From Rhynchopus euleeides (taxonomy: Eukaryota > Euglenozoa > Diplonemea > Diplonemida > Diplonemidae), in contig OY723273.1 in assembly GCA_963210315.1 (NCBI GenBank), positions 1,302,001 to 1,366,000 of the forward strand: 64,000 nucleotides of DNA, in the 5' to 3' direction. Each line of letters opens with the position of its first letter. Position 1 is the stretch's first letter. This document shows, one piece after another, positions 10,549-21,962 of this stretch. Both the position numbers and the translations under genes were made by a program. The notes under the pieces were generated by a model. That model had not been told where the DNA came from and searched no databases. It saw nothing but the letters and a program-made list of their open reading frames with translations.

Positions 10549-11814
10549 GCTATTTTTTTTACCAGTTACGAGCGACAAAGCGTAGCGAGGTCGCGAAGTA
10601 ACAAAAGAAATTGTACGACTGAGTCTTTGTAAGGATCACCTACATGCCACTCCACAGGGCCTCAGCACAGTCTTTGACACAGGAGTGTGCGCCCAACGAA
10701 AAGTAGCCCGGATCTGCCTTTATGCAGTTGCTGGGCAGGGTGTTTCTCTGATTAGAACGAAAGGAGTACGCACATTTCACGCACACGACATTCGAGCAGA
10801 GAGTCGCCAGTTGTTGGCTGCACACCACTCCCCCCCCCCCCCCCCCCCTTCATCAAGCAAAAGGGCCTGTTTGTGGTGTGGAATGCACACCACCAGGACC
10901 GGCATGGACTCCTGTCCCGCTTTGGTGCACAAACAACAGCCATTTCCTCCCTTCTCCGCACAGTGGTCATGACAACAGCTGGTCATGCCCTTTCAAGTGG
11001 GTTTGATACTTATTCCTAATTCACATCCAGACTCCGTGCTTCCAACCGAGTCAAGACGAGTCCGAATGGTCCGAAAAAACAAGCCATTCGCTTGTCATTT
11101 GACAAGCAATTGACTTATTTTATATCAGCCCACTTACAAGACGTGATCCCTCCTCTCTAAAAAAAGCAAGCCGACTCGCAAAAAGCCCTTCCGAGCGCAC
11201 TCCGCACCCCTTTCACCCCGAGAACACGAAGTGCAAGTCTCACTTTCTGCACTTCTTGGTGCTGTCGGGCCAGGCCTGGGCGGGGAACGAGCCCTTTTTC
11301 CAGGTTTTTTGGGTCGGGGAACCAGGTTTTTTCTAAGAATTTTTACAAGGGATTTTTTGCTCGCCCCCCCACAGTTTCCATGCGCGTGCCCGTCAGGCGG
11401 GACTTTTTCTATGATTTCTCTCCGCGTCATCATGTGACAGCTCTAGAGTGATGCCCAGTTCTTGAGAGATGCATACGGCAGAGAGTGCCCCTCATGCGCG
11501 TTACAGCTGAAAATGAATGAGGATCACCTGGCGCTCGTTCTCATCGGGGGTTGTGCTCCGCAGGGACTCAATACACCTTGGCACCCTCGTAGGACTGGAC
11601 ATGCCAGCAGCTGAAGGACAGTTACAAAGCTGCCACTCACCACCCACCTGCTGGCCCTTCAGGTCTGAAAGCCCAAAAGCTCCCGGGGATTTTTAAGCAC
11701 ATGCATGATGCGTAAAAGTGTAGGAGTGCTTCCGACGACCTGCTTCTTTTCAGTGTGTCTTGCTATTTCGTGTTCACATGTGCTCCACACCCACATCAAA
11801 GCAGCAGGCTAGGG
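10549..11814. other. Non-coding spacer with dispersed short repeats
   Basis: No convincing gene. AGCGTAGCGAGGTCGCGAAG at 10582 recurs at about 37545, followed in both by ATCACCTACATGCCAC about 35-40 bp further on, so both are pieces of one repeat family. A run of 20 C lies at 10829-10848. Confidence 0.5.
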
Positions 11815-11880
11815 TGGTGGAAGCGTCAACGCATCATTAAGGAAGAAGGAAGCACGGTCGCTACGCTTTTTGCTGTGGTG
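11815..11880 (-). repeat. Inverted copy of a segment found at 43110-43175
   Basis: The reverse complement of this stretch matches the region after the small ORF in the Harbinger-like element: AAGCGTAGC..., TGCTTCCTTCTTCCTTAATG, TGCGTTGACGCTTCCAC. It is a dispersed fragment of that element or of a host gene it captured. Confidence 0.6.
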
Positions 11881-12180
11881 CGGACCATATTCAGCGCAGT
11901 AGGGTGACCTCTCCGATTTTCCAAAACTGCTGGTTTACTGGTTTGGGGAACGGTCGCCGGCAGACCGTTGAAATGCCCGTGTTAGCAAGGCACACTCACG
12001 TTTCAGGTAGCGTGCCGCGTGTCACGCATGTCGCGAACGCGGCGAGTGCATCTCCCAGGTGGGGAAGTCCGACCTCCTGTCCGATGTCAACCAGGCTTCG
12101 AAGAAGCGCTTCATGGATGCGGCGCTGACCTCTTACGCTGCACTGTACCCGGGGAAGTGAGATGGACGGGCAAACGCTAC

Positions 12181-12463
12181 ATGGGGGGTCTGGGGGGCGG
12201 AGCCCCCCAGCCGCCGGAGGCCACGGTCGCGAACATCTGTTCGTGTGGGCGTACAGATTCTGGCGTACAGATTGATTCTGGTAGCGAACATCTGTCCGTG
12301 TGGGCGTACAGATTCTGTGCGAGTTGGCTGCGTCCTCCTGAGGCGACTGGAATGGTTGGACCCCGACCTGATGGGATTCGAAGGACTCGAGTACGAGACA
12401 TACGCCACAGGGGGGTCTGGGGGGCGGAGCCCCCCAGCCGCCGGAGGCCACGGTAGTGAACGT
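12181..12463 (+). repeat. GC-rich composite repeat, copy 2
   Basis: Two GGGGCGGAGCCCCCCAGCCG blocks (12196 and 12421) separated by a spacer with two imperfect copies of GTGGGCGTACAGATTCTG and the shared word GAGTTGGCTGCGTCCTCCTG. Closely related to 10057-10288 and to the reverse copy at 54487-54715. Confidence 0.75.
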
Positions 12464-13403
12464 CTGGCTCTCCAGTTGGCCAGCGGCGAACTGTACGGGG
12501 GACAGACTTCCCTTCCATCCTTGTGCGTGTCGACTGGGAAAAAATGAGAAAAAAAATTTCCTCTGCGAAACAACCTTAGAAAAAAAATCCCCTCACAAAA
12601 TTCTTAGAAAAAAACTTTTTGGTCCCTTACAAAAATTCTTAGAAAAAAAGTTCAGAATCCTGAAAGTGGGGAACAAGCCCCCCAGTTAGGAACAGCCCTG
12701 CTGTCGGGCCAGTCGAAATTTTTTGCCAAAGTTCTGAGCGACACCCCCTTTCCACTGGGATGCCCTGCGTGAGGAGCGGAAGGTTGGGCCCCCAAATCCC
12801 CCCCCCCCCCCCCCCCCACACTGAAGTGTGCTGAACGAATAAGGCTCGAGGTTGTGTCGGGGGTGGGGAGGGGGGTGGGGGGGGCACAAACCAGACACCG
12901 CCGCTGTCAAAAAAATACGCAAAGAAAGGGCGGTGCCCAGGGTCGGTGCTAAATTCCGGGTTCGTTGCGGTGCGAGGGGTTCATACAGAAGCAAATGCAA
13001 TATGCAAATTTCAGCCAAACGGATGTATCCCGCCACCCCACCCACCCCCACCCCACCTCCCCTTGCACCCTCAAAACATGGCAGCACCACTGAGCCCCTG
13101 AGCACCCACACACGCACAGGGGGTCGATACTTCGCACCATCCCATCTGTTGCAAGCGCCACCAAAAGGGGCCGAGGATGGTCGAACACCAGATCCTCCGT
13201 TCATTCTGCACACTTCACAATACGACACATTGTGTGCCGAGCACATGCACTGGTTAATCACACACACACGCCACTTCTCCCTCCCCCAGACCCTTACCCT
13301 CCTGTGCCCTCCCCCCCACTGCGCCTGGGGGGCGGGGGGTGCGGGGGGTTGAGTTGCACCAGCCCACGCTGCGCGGCGGTAAGCAGGTCCTGCAGGGGTG
13401 GGT
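12464..13403. other. Spacer upstream of first gene of the array
   Basis: Contains three or four imperfect tandem copies of CTTAGAAAAAAA (12570-12655), a 19-C run at 12799-12817 and pyrimidine-rich tracts. CTGCAG at 13390-13395, nine bases before the ATG of the next gene, is a candidate splice acceptor. The minus-strand frame 12686-13483 overlaps the gene start and reads as low-complexity Gly/Pro; not accepted as a gene. Confidence 0.5.
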
Positions 13404-15809
13404 ATGGCTGCCTTCGGAGAGCGCACGGATACCATAGACCATATCGAGGGCGATGTGGACCTTCTTGTGTCACCGCCATCCACTGGGCTGAGTGGGTCTC
13501 CGACCGGCAGCCCGACTCAACAGCAGGGTTCACGGAGGTCGATCAGCCCAGGGGTTCTGCACAAGCGTAGCCCTTCTCGGTCCTCTCCGATGTCGAAGAG
13601 CTCTGATGGGCGGAATTGGTTCAACTTCAATCGGGCAACGCAGGGGAAATGGCTGGAGGCGAATAAGGATGTCGATGCAGGAATGCTGATTCAAAACAGC
13701 CTCGACGTCACGGGGCTCACGGAGGCTGTGCGCGAGATCATCAAGGCTGTGCTGAACAACGGGAAGAACATCGAGCGCAGCAGGGATGAGATGGACAAGC
13801 TGCACAAATCGTTTCAGAGCCTCCGCAAGGAATCGACACACCTCGAGAAGCGATGCAACGAGCTCGAGGGAGAGGTTGTGGCTCTCCGGACGGAGCTGAA
13901 GGTTGTGCATGAGAACAGAGAAGCTCTCAACAGCTTCCAGGAGTTCCGAGAGGTGCACGAGCTGAAGATGATTGACATCCAGCAGGAGTGCCGCAGGATC
14001 GACGCCTGCAAGATTGACGCGTCTTCGCCACAGCTGGAGGCGGATTCTCGAAAATACGCTCTCGATACAGTGAAGTCGTTTTTCACCTTAAGAAATAAGG
14101 AGATCAAGAGTTGGATCGAGAAGAAGATTCTGGCGCTGCGCACCACCGTCACCCAGGACATCACCGATCAGAGCGAGGGGCTGATGAAGGAGATATCGGA
14201 TGTGCAGAAGGGGCTGGTTGATAACATCGAATGCCTGCGAACCTCAACGGGGCAGAACCACGCAACCCACGAGAGCATGTTTGCCGACTGCGCTGCAAAG
14301 TTCATTACTGTGCATGATAAGTTCCAGAGCCAGGAGGCTTGCATGGATTCCATGAGCACAGACACCACTGAGGGGGACGACCGTCTTCGATACGAAGTGA
14401 GAATGCTCTATACGGTGCTGTGTACGACCTTAGCAGATCTGGAGTCTCGCCTGCTGCCTGGATGGGACCAGTATCAGTCGACAAAGGATGTCGAAGTCAA
14501 GACGGCTGCCAAGAAGGAGACGATCAGGCGATATGAGGCACGTCTCGCGTCGTGGAAGGCGCTGCACAAGCCGATGCCATCGTTTGCGTCGAATCCGTCT
14601 CTGCAGGTTCACCACGATGGCTTGGACAATGAGCTGCACAAAAAGATTGTCAAGCTGAAGGAGTCCCTCGAGAACCGTGAAGACGAAGGGGGTCCGAAGT
14701 CCGGGGCACGCACCTTTCTGTCAGCTGTGAAGAAGGCGCCAGACCCGAATGTAGCGATGTTAGCGAAAATTTTGCACGGCGATCTCATCACAGAGGAGGC
14801 TGTCACGAAGCTGATTGCCAGCAAGGTTTTCTCCACCTTCCGCATGTCCACCGATACGCTGATCACGACAATGCTGCGTGCTTCCGTGGAGGATATCAAA
14901 GATGATCTCGCCCGTGAGTCCGCCACCATCACGAAGGAGCTGAAGACGAAAATAAATGCACAGAAATGTGTCCAGCTGATCCACACAAACGTCGGGGAGG
15001 CATTCGCGGATGATCGGAAGGCGAATATTGTGAAATTTGAGAACCTCGACAAGACCAAGCTCTCTGTGGAGCGTGCCTACGAGATGATGCGCGAGAAGGC
15101 GGACCTTGCGGTGCTCGCAGCAAAAGCAGACCGGCACACTGTCAACGAGATGTTCGAATTCGTCAACACCAAGGTCGGGGTAGAGTCGTCAGACGATGCT
15201 GTGAAGAAGGCGATACGCAGCATCAACAGCAAGCTGGATGACATCTCCCGCAACAAGGTCGACCGAACCGACCCAGAGCTGACCGTGATGATGCAGATGC
15301 TGCGGGGCGACTTAGGCGCAAAGACCACCGGTGGCGGCAACACAGAGGTCAACGCGCCCACGCTGTCCCTTGGCTTGCAGTCAGAACGGGTGGCGGCCAC
15401 ACGCACTGCGCCGAAGGGGCAGGTGTCGGGTGGGATAGGCAGTGCGCGTATTGTGAAGCACGCACCCAGCCCTCCACCACATCCAGCTGACAAGACGGAT
15501 GACACGTGCCTGTCGTGCATGCGTGCTTCGCCCGACCCCATGACGCTGGAGGATGTGGTGCGGCAGCGGGAGCGCGAGAAGCAAGAGCAGCAGCACGTCC
15601 TCCACCTGCGCCAGGTGGCATCCGGGACAAACCAAGCCCTTGCGTCCATCAAGCGCGATCGGCGCACCTCCAACACACCCGTCGATGTGGACGGCTATAT
15701 CACAGGGATGTGCCGTACGGCGTCCGTGCCGAAGATGTCGCGAACCCCCGAAACGCAAGTCCTCCGCACAACCGACCCACGAATGAAGTCGCAGCAGACA
15801 TCCAGCTGA
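13404..15809 (+). CDS. Coiled-coil protein, unknown function (801 aa)
   Basis: Single-exon frame starting at ATG 13404 (MAAFGERTD); the frame extends to 13398 only with GTG. The CTGCAG just upstream fits a splice acceptor. Residues about 15-65 are Ser/Pro/Gln-rich and likely disordered. Residues about 115-200 form heptad-rich sequence (DEMDKLHKSFQSLRKESTHL, EKRCNELEGEVVALRTELKV), and further helical stretches run to about 640. The C-terminal 150 residues are low complexity and basic. No enzymatic motif, signal peptide or TM is visible. A cytoskeletal or scaffolding role would fit the composition but is inference. Codon use is GC-rich at third positions, like its neighbours. Confidence 0.85.
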   Translation: MAAFGERTDTIDHIEGDVDLLVSPPSTGLSGSPTGSPTQQQGSRRSISPGVLHKRSPSRSSPMSKSSDGRNWFNFNRATQGKWLEANKDVDAGMLIQNSLDVTGLTEAVREIIKAVLNNGKNIERSRDEMDKLHKSFQSLRKESTHLEKRCNELEGEVVALRTELKVVHENREALNSFQEFREVHELKMIDIQQECRRIDACKIDASSPQLEADSRKYALDTVKSFFTLRNKEIKSWIEKKILALRTTVTQDITDQSEGLMKEISDVQKGLVDNIECLRTSTGQNHATHESMFADCAAKFITVHDKFQSQEACMDSMSTDTTEGDDRLRYEVRMLYTVLCTTLADLESRLLPGWDQYQSTKDVEVKTAAKKETIRRYEARLASWKALHKPMPSFASNPSLQVHHDGLDNELHKKIVKLKESLENREDEGGPKSGARTFLSAVKKAPDPNVAMLAKILHGDLITEEAVTKLIASKVFSTFRMSTDTLITTMLRASVEDIKDDLARESATITKELKTKINAQKCVQLIHTNVGEAFADDRKANIVKFENLDKTKLSVERAYEMMREKADLAVLAAKADRHTVNEMFEFVNTKVGVESSDDAVKKAIRSINSKLDDISRNKVDRTDPELTVMMQMLRGDLGAKTTGGGNTEVNAPTLSLGLQSERVAATRTAPKGQVSGGIGSARIVKHAPSPPPHPADKTDDTCLSCMRASPDPMTLEDVVRQREREKQEQQHVLHLRQVASGTNQALASIKRDRRTSNTPVDVDGYITGMCRTASVPKMSRTPETQVLRTTDPRMKSQQTSS

Positions 15810-16511
15810 TTTGTGCATGCGTGAACAGCCCCTCTCACCGGGTGCTGCGAATGAGGAAGAGCTGTGTCTAAAAACCGTTCTCTGTCGGGCCCTGCCACTT
15901 CAGTTTCAGCCAACTTTCATTGCCGTGACTGTCTGTGCGGTGCAGATTATCTTAACCGTGTGGCGCGTCGATCCCACACGAATGCATAATTGGTGATGTC
16001 GTGTGTATGACTTGCTATGCTGGAGATGCAGCGGGTGGTCGGATCACAAGCAGCGTTCTACACAGTTGCAAACCAATATATTTCCGCGTGAGTAGCTTTC
16101 GCTCGATTCATGGGGATGGTTTCATTTACACATGAGATGAATCCGGGCGATACAGCGGCTTGCCTGCAATGCCTTCCGGAACTGTTGCGTGCATGCCAGC
16201 TGGTGCCCGGGAAAAGGTGATCGGTGATGAAGATAACAATGCCTTGCTAAAACAGCAAGCCGACGCAGAGTCTCACCCCCGCCAGATTCCCCTCCCGAAG
16301 ATTTGCCTCCAGAACCCCCCCCCCCCCCCCACAGCCAACACCACCCACCACTACCCACCCCTCCAGCGCGCTTGCACCCACCCCCTCCCTCTCCCACCCA
16401 GTTGTCTCCAAGCGTCACTCTCTTTCGGAGCACCCCTCCCCGTTATCCTGTTGCTGTGCGGTTCGCCTTTGTCTCTCGACACACAACCACACCTTCTCTC
16501 TCTCCGCAACA
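15810..16511. other. Intergenic spacer
   Basis: No gene recognised. From 16280 to 16510 it is a long pyrimidine-rich stretch (runs of C, CT repeats) leading directly to the next ATG, as expected for a splice-acceptor region. Confidence 0.55.
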
Positions 16512-16928
16512 ATGAGCTTCGTGCAGTACCCGGCTGTGCCTGTGTCGGCGTTCAGCGACCCCCTTCCTGTGCACCCGGCAGTGGCAGGTGGTGTGCCTCT
16601 GGTCCACGAGAGGGCGACGGCGCTGGACGCGACGAAGTCGGAGGCCTTTGTGTCGGCAGAGCGGGCACATCTCGCAGGGCTGAACCGCGCACACCATGAG
16701 GCAACAGCGTTCAACACGCTGATGCACGCGCGTGCAGGAAACGACGCCCGCTACGCACAGGCCACTGCCTGCGACGACTCGGAGATGCAGCGCCTGGGTG
16801 GAATCATGGCGGTCAACCAGGGCATCGCCGCCACACGCACTGCGGCAGTCCTGGCAAACCCCGCAGCCTACTCCACCACGGCCAACGTGCCTGTGACACA
16901 CGCCCTCCCCTCGGTGCTTTACTACTGA
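16512..16928 (+). CDS. Small unknown protein (138 aa)
   Basis: ATG 16512 follows CTTCTCTCTCTCCGCAACA. The product starts MSFVQYPAVPVSAF, is Ala-rich with a central amphipathic helical part (ATALDATKSEAFVSAERAHL, RAHHEATAFNTLMHARAGND) and ends PSVLYY. No signal peptide or TM segment. No family recognised. Normal GC-rich third positions and position within the same-strand array support a real gene. Confidence 0.7.
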   Translation: MSFVQYPAVPVSAFSDPLPVHPAVAGGVPLVHERATALDATKSEAFVSAERAHLAGLNRAHHEATAFNTLMHARAGNDARYAQATACDDSEMQRLGGIMAVNQGIAATRTAAVLANPAAYSTTANVPVTHALPSVLYY

Positions 16929-17429
16929 GCTGACCTTCATCGGGGCCCCTCTTCGGAGTTCGGCCAGCCATGCTGTACTAAAAATAACCAAAAAAATCTG
17001 AGTTGTACCCCCCTCCCTGCTTTGTTTCCTGTCCTGTGTTGTAGAGACGCTGTATGTTTGAAGGGGGCGCACGGGTGGCTGTGCCACCGGCAGTGTCGTC
17101 GGGTTTTGACCGGAAAAGCGTCAAGTCTGACCGGTCAGATCGACAGCTGCCGGGGGCACGCCCCCGCCCCCCTCTGTCTGTGGGTGTGGGCTCGGGCTCT
17201 GCTTCTTTGCTGCAGGGCAGGGTTGGGTGGGCTCGAGGGTTGCGGCGTGCCGCCCCTCCCGCCCCCCTGCATGCATAGCCTTGCAGCGAGCCGCATCGGT
17301 GCTTGTTGTAGCCTACGTCTGCCGCGGTCACCCCCATCCCTCACCCGAGAGATAGGCTTCGTGATCTGTGCCTTTGTTGCTGCGCGCCGTGCCACCCAAC
17401 ACTGCACCCACCCCTAGGTGCAGCGCACA
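16929..17429. other. Intergenic spacer
   Basis: No gene recognised. Ends with CACCCACCCCTAG just before the ATG at 17430, a good acceptor-like sequence. Confidence 0.55.
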
Positions 17430-20156
17430 ATGGAGCCTCCACCGTTGACGGATGAGCAACGCCGGCAGAAGCCGAAGCTAGAGGCACTCTGGAAGTTCGC
17501 CGCGCCGGACCAGCTTGACCAGGGGAACAGCCTGTCAGATGGGCGTGCCAGCACTATATTCGGCAACTTCAATGGGCAGAGCCTATACTGCATGTTCGAC
17601 CAGCTGTGCCAGATGCTGGAAGTGAACGGATGGCATGTGGCGCGAGATGCCTACTTCCATTTCGCTGAGATGAAGGGCCTCTCGACGATATCGATCGATG
17701 CCGAGATTGCCGAATGGATGACACGCAACAAAGGCCTCATCCCACGCGAGCAGCAGACAGAGCTGGGTGTGATCGAGGCCCTGTTCAACGAGCTTGACGC
17801 GAAGTTCAGCACAGCGTACTTCTCCGAGAGGCTCAAGCTCATCACAACCATCCGCGTCAACCACCCCCTGTCGCCTTGCCTCGACCTCCTCGATAGCGAC
17901 CTCACCCGCCTGCTGCAGGACGGGTTTGATGTCACGCGCATCACCCAGGCAAATCAGCTGAAAACTTCTCATTATGATACCGTGCGGCAGGAGACCGCTC
18001 AGTGGGCAAAGGCAGAATACGCTGTGTGCAACCCCGTCCGTGTCGACAAGGTTGACGAGCTTGTCGCGGCTGGCACAGGGAACTTCGGGACTATCGACCA
18101 GCAGGAGATCATGAAGCACACCATCGTGCGGCTCTACAAGACGCAGGATTACTACATGATGGCAACGTGGAGCACGGCGCATCCAGAGCGGAGGCTGCGC
18201 GAGGCCTTGATTGAATATTTGAATGTGCGCGACGCGGGCAAGCTGCAGATCCTCAACCAGATCCTGAAGGGGGGCAGCAGCGCAGAGCTGGTGCGCAGGG
18301 TGGTGGACGACCTTGAGGTCTTCGAGGGCGTACCTTTCTACAAGCCCATCTTCGACGCCGCCCTGGCGAACGGCGAGGAGGTGTTCTTCCCGCCCTGGCG
18401 CAATGCGCACTACCCGAAGGAACGCATGCCGGACCGCGAGATGATCCCCGACCTGGAGAAGGCACCTGACTGGCAGCAGGGCTACGGCAGCCACCACCTG
18501 AGGATGCCCTACAAGATCCCGATGGACTACCTCGAAGAGCTGGAGTCACAGACCGCGCAGCAGCAGCAGCTGGTGCAGCCTGCGGCTGCGCCGCAAACCC
18601 CGCAGCCGCACGCGGTGGCAGCAGCTGCGGCAGCAACCCCGGCGGTGCCTACACCCGCCACACCTGCACGCCAGGCGCCTGAGGAAGAGCTCACAGAGGC
18701 GGACCTCGTGCCGAAGCAGGATGACCCCTCTGCCGAGCCGTCGCACTGGGCGGAGCTGATGTCGGAGATCGAGGGGCACACAGCCCCAGCGGTGCCGCCT
18801 AGCGACCTGGAGTTCAACCCCGAGGCATCCGACGACATACACGCGGAGGAGAAGGAGGGGTGGCTCTGCTTTGAGGAGCACCGTGAGCATCCGAACCTTG
18901 TGACCGTGGTGTCGAGGCCTGGCCGTGCGCAGAGTGAGCCCCTGTGCCAAGGGTGTTCCGAACGTATCACGCGGTCACGTAAGGCGGTGTGGTCATCCGT
19001 CAGCAACTTCGCCCCGTCCGCATCCTCCGAGCAGCAGGACTCGCGCCCCAAGTTTATGGAGGAGGGGTTCCTCGAGGTGATCAAGGAAGATGGCATCCTG
19101 AAGAAGGGCAAGTCCTGGGTGCGGCGGTGGGTCCGCGCAACAGACACCGGCATACACTACTACGTTGACAATACGGTATGGTGGGGTGGGGGGTGGGGGT
19201 GTTCGTTTGAAGCGTGTTCAGGAGGGCTCGTTTTGTGTGTCGCGGTGCAGAGAGGTTTTTTGCCGCACCCACACTGCGCAATGTAACGCCCCCACCTGCA
19301 GGAGGCATCGTTGAAAAAGGCAGCGGGGTCCCGCATGTTCAACGACAAGACGCAGGCGCTGCACCTCAAGGGGGAGCAGCTGGTGGCACACTCCGACCTA
19401 GCCCAGCTGTACCCACAAGACAAAATCCAGGACGCAAGCTATATGTACATTGGGTTTAAACTGCACGATGCGCACCGCCCGCCTGAGAACTTCTGGCTGC
19501 GGGCATCTCGGGAGATGAACGTTGGGGCGAAATGGGTCAAGTTCTTCAAAAGCGCGCTCAACCGCTACAAGAAGTACGACGACAGCCAGGATCCAAACCC
19601 GGCAAAATGGAAGGCACGTGTGGCAGGGCTGCTGGAACAGCTCGAGCTGGCAAAGCGCACAGCAGAGGCATGTGTTGCCGAGAGCCTGCGTGCGAAGCAG
19701 CAGCGCCTGCAGATGGAAGAGCTGCACGAGCGTGCTGAATCGGACCGCAGCTGGGCACAGGAACAGGCTGCCTCAGCCGAGCGCCGGGCAGCCGCGCTCC
19801 GGGATGAAATATTCAAAGTTGAGCTCGAATGCCAAGGCCTGCGGAAAGAGCTGGACTGCACACGCAGCGACACCAAGGTCCTCCTGGAGAAGGCAGAGCA
19901 GATGCGGCAGTGCACTGCGGAGAACATCGAGCAGACCACTGCTGCGAAAGAGGCATCGGCCCACGCACTGCGGCAGCTGGAGGAGGAGTTGGAGGAGGCG
20001 GAGAAGGAGCGCAACGAGGCCCAGCAGGACATGATGGGGATCTACGCGAAGTGGCGGCGGTGCGAGGAGCGCACCCCGAACACCTCCGTGCAGCGGGCAG
20101 ACAGCAGGACGGGGCTCCCCTACGTCGCCCGCAACTCGGGATCCCCTCGTTTGTAA
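17430..20156 (+). CDS. PH-domain protein with coiled-coil tail, one intron (866 aa)
   Basis: Exons 17430-19175 and 19302-20156; both keep frame (582 codons, then 284 plus stop). The first ATG is 17430; the frame reaches GTG 17418. Residues 1-370 form a helical region of unknown family (FGNFNGQSLYCMFDQLCQML, EIAEWMTRNKGLIPREQQTE). Then come a Gln/Ala/Pro-rich linker, a short Cys/basic segment (PLCQGCSERITRSRKA) and a pleckstrin-homology-like domain. That domain begins EEGFLEVIKEDGILKKGKSW, is split by the intron after YYVDNT, and ends with the expected Trp in GAKWVKFFKSAL. Residues about 650-830 are coiled coil (EELHERAESDRSWAQEQAAS). PH domains usually bind phosphoinositides or proteins at membranes; the partner is unknown. 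The intron-retained frame ends at a stop at 19286, supporting splicing. Confidence 0.85.
19176..19301 (+). other. Spliceosomal intron, 126 bp
   Basis: 5' site ATACG|GTATGG, 3' site CCCCCACCTGCAG|GAGG with a C-rich tract before the AG. Removal restores a continuous PH domain. It carries G-rich sequence (GGGTGGGGGGTGGGGG) just inside the 5' site. Confidence 0.85.
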
Positions 20157-21260
20157 AGCGACCCCCGCCCCTCAGCTCGATCCCCATCTCAACAACTGGG
20201 CGTCGTGAGAGAGTCTGTGTCTGGGACGGTGGCTTTGCCCTGACGCTGTGTGTCCTCTGCGCACAGCACCCTCTAGCTCCCACCCGCCCCCACCACCCCC
20301 CTTGCCAGCATATACTAGCCCCGTGTGGAGGGGGGTCTGTTCGCTCCGGTGTCGAAATTGGTGTGGTTTTCTTTGGCGCACCTCCTCTCTCTGCAACTCT
20401 GCCGAGCTAGGAGAATATTCAAGAATCGCCGTATTTTTCCCGGAAAGAAACCTGTCGGTAGCGAAGGGCCCTCCCCCTGTGTGTGTGTGTGTGTGTGTAG
20501 CATATTCTCTTTTGTTTGCTCTTTTGAATAGTTCGGTGTGCCTCAACTGTGCTGTGCTTTCTGCGCATATTTAGCGCGCTTCCAACGGGGTGGCGGTGGG
20601 TGGTTGAGGGTGCAAGTGTAAGGGGGCGGGAGGGGGCAAATAGATCTACTGTGTTAGTCCCTCGTATTTTTTGCAGGGACCTCGTCTCATTGAGGCATCG
20701 CGCCTCGCCGAGCATGCTCAGTTCATGGCGCAAACGCCTGCTGGCAACTCTCTTATGGGCCTTGCAGCTCTGTCGAACACTAGAGCCAATAGCGGAGGCT
20801 TTCCATCCAGAGCGGCTAAAAATGGCCAAAAAATGGCGAAAAATCGTTCAAATCGTTGAACAGTCGCGCGTCTCGTGACATAGATGAGGGGGGTGGGGGG
20901 TGTGGGGGGGGAGAAGGACTGCGCTATCCTGTGTATCCTGTGTATTTTCCAGGCGCGGCGCCTTTCCATGTCTGAGGTTGGGCTGGCAAACCTCCAGCAC
21001 AACAGATCCATTCGGTGCCAAACTCTGTTTCTTTTTTGTGAGTTCGGCGTAGCCAATCCCCCCCATCCCACTACACCTGTGTGTTGCTGCTTGCCCACCC
21101 CCCCCCACAATCAAACCCCCCTGTCTTCACCTTCATCATCCACATCGCAGAAGCAAGACAGGAGGGCTGATTCTCGTTGGTTGACCTGGCCTGGAGGGAG
21201 GAGGAGGGGCAAAGGTAGCGTGGCGCGCAGCTGCCACCCCGCCCCGCCCTTCCCTCCGCC
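20157..21260. other. Intergenic spacer
   Basis: No gene recognised. Contains an alternating GT tract (about 20479-20500), the word AGTTCGGCGTAGCCAA at 21041 that recurs at 28619, and C-rich tracts (21058-21120) before the next gene. Confidence 0.5.
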
Positions 21261-21962
21261 ATGGCGTACTCCTCGTTGATGCACGGCGTGCTTTCCTCAC
21301 CGGTGACGCTGATCTGGTGGTATGGCGTGCTGCAGGTCATCTCCTTGAGCACCTACCTGGCCTGGATGTGGAATGAGGAACGCGTCAGCAGCAACACATC
21401 CAGCGTCTACATCGGGTTCGTCGTGGTGTCGCTGGTGGTCTACTTCACGGCAGGCTCGACTAGCCTTCTCTGGGCCCGCCGCAAGGGCCTCAGCTCTGAG
21501 GAACGGAGCCAGAAGGTGCAGGTCGCAGTGCTTGCTCTGTTTCTCGTGTCGGACACCCCTCTTGTCATCACGAACCTCATGCTCGCGCGCGATGTACGCC
21601 TTGTGTCCGTGATCCAGGGAGTCGACTGCGTGCTGCGCGTCATCTCCTTCTTCTTCGGCTTCCTCTTCCTCTGGATAGTCTACATGATGAAGTTTGCCGC
21701 CCTCTTCCACTCGCGGGGCTACAGCCGGAACCCCCTCGACGGGCCGCAGCTTGTGAACAACTCAGAGACTGCGCCCCGCCCCAGAGGCAGCTCCGCCCGC
21801 CGCTTGGGCAACACAGGCAGCAGCGCGATGCGCGGAGGCGGCGGCGGCGGCGGTGGCGGCGGCTATTTCCGATGGGGCGGCTGGGGGTCCCGCGGGCCTG
21901 CCAACCAGCAGCACCTCCGACATGCCTACAATCTGAATGCCGTCGGGGGGCTCGAGACATAG
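21261..21962 (+). CDS. Four-TM membrane protein (233 aa), unknown
   Basis: ATG 21261 follows a C/T-rich tract. Four hydrophobic segments lie at about residues 14-36 (VTLIWWYGVLQVISLSTYLA), 49-71 (VYIGFVVVSLVVYFTAG), 88-110 (VQVAVLALFLVSDTPLVI) and 120-145 (VLRVISFFFGFLFLWIVYMM). A short charged loop (RRKGLSSEERSQK) separates the second and third. The tail is polar and contains a ten-Gly run ending in a Tyr/Phe/Trp-rich patch. No signal peptide. Topology resembles small tetraspan proteins but no signature residue pattern was identified. Confidence 0.8.
   Translation: MAYSSLMHGVLSSPVTLIWWYGVLQVISLSTYLAWMWNEERVSSNTSSVYIGFVVVSLVVYFTAGSTSLLWARRKGLSSEERSQKVQVAVLALFLVSDTPLVITNLMLARDVRLVSVIQGVDCVLRVISFFFGFLFLWIVYMMKFAALFHSRGYSRNPLDGPQLVNNSETAPRPRGSSARRLGNTGSSAMRGGGGGGGGGGYFRWGGWGSRGPANQQHLRHAYNLNAVGGLET

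Noticed and set aside
12686..13483. 265-codon minus-strand frame
   Set aside because: Overlaps the start of the coiled-coil gene and translates C/G-rich spacer; no domain and no GC3 signal.
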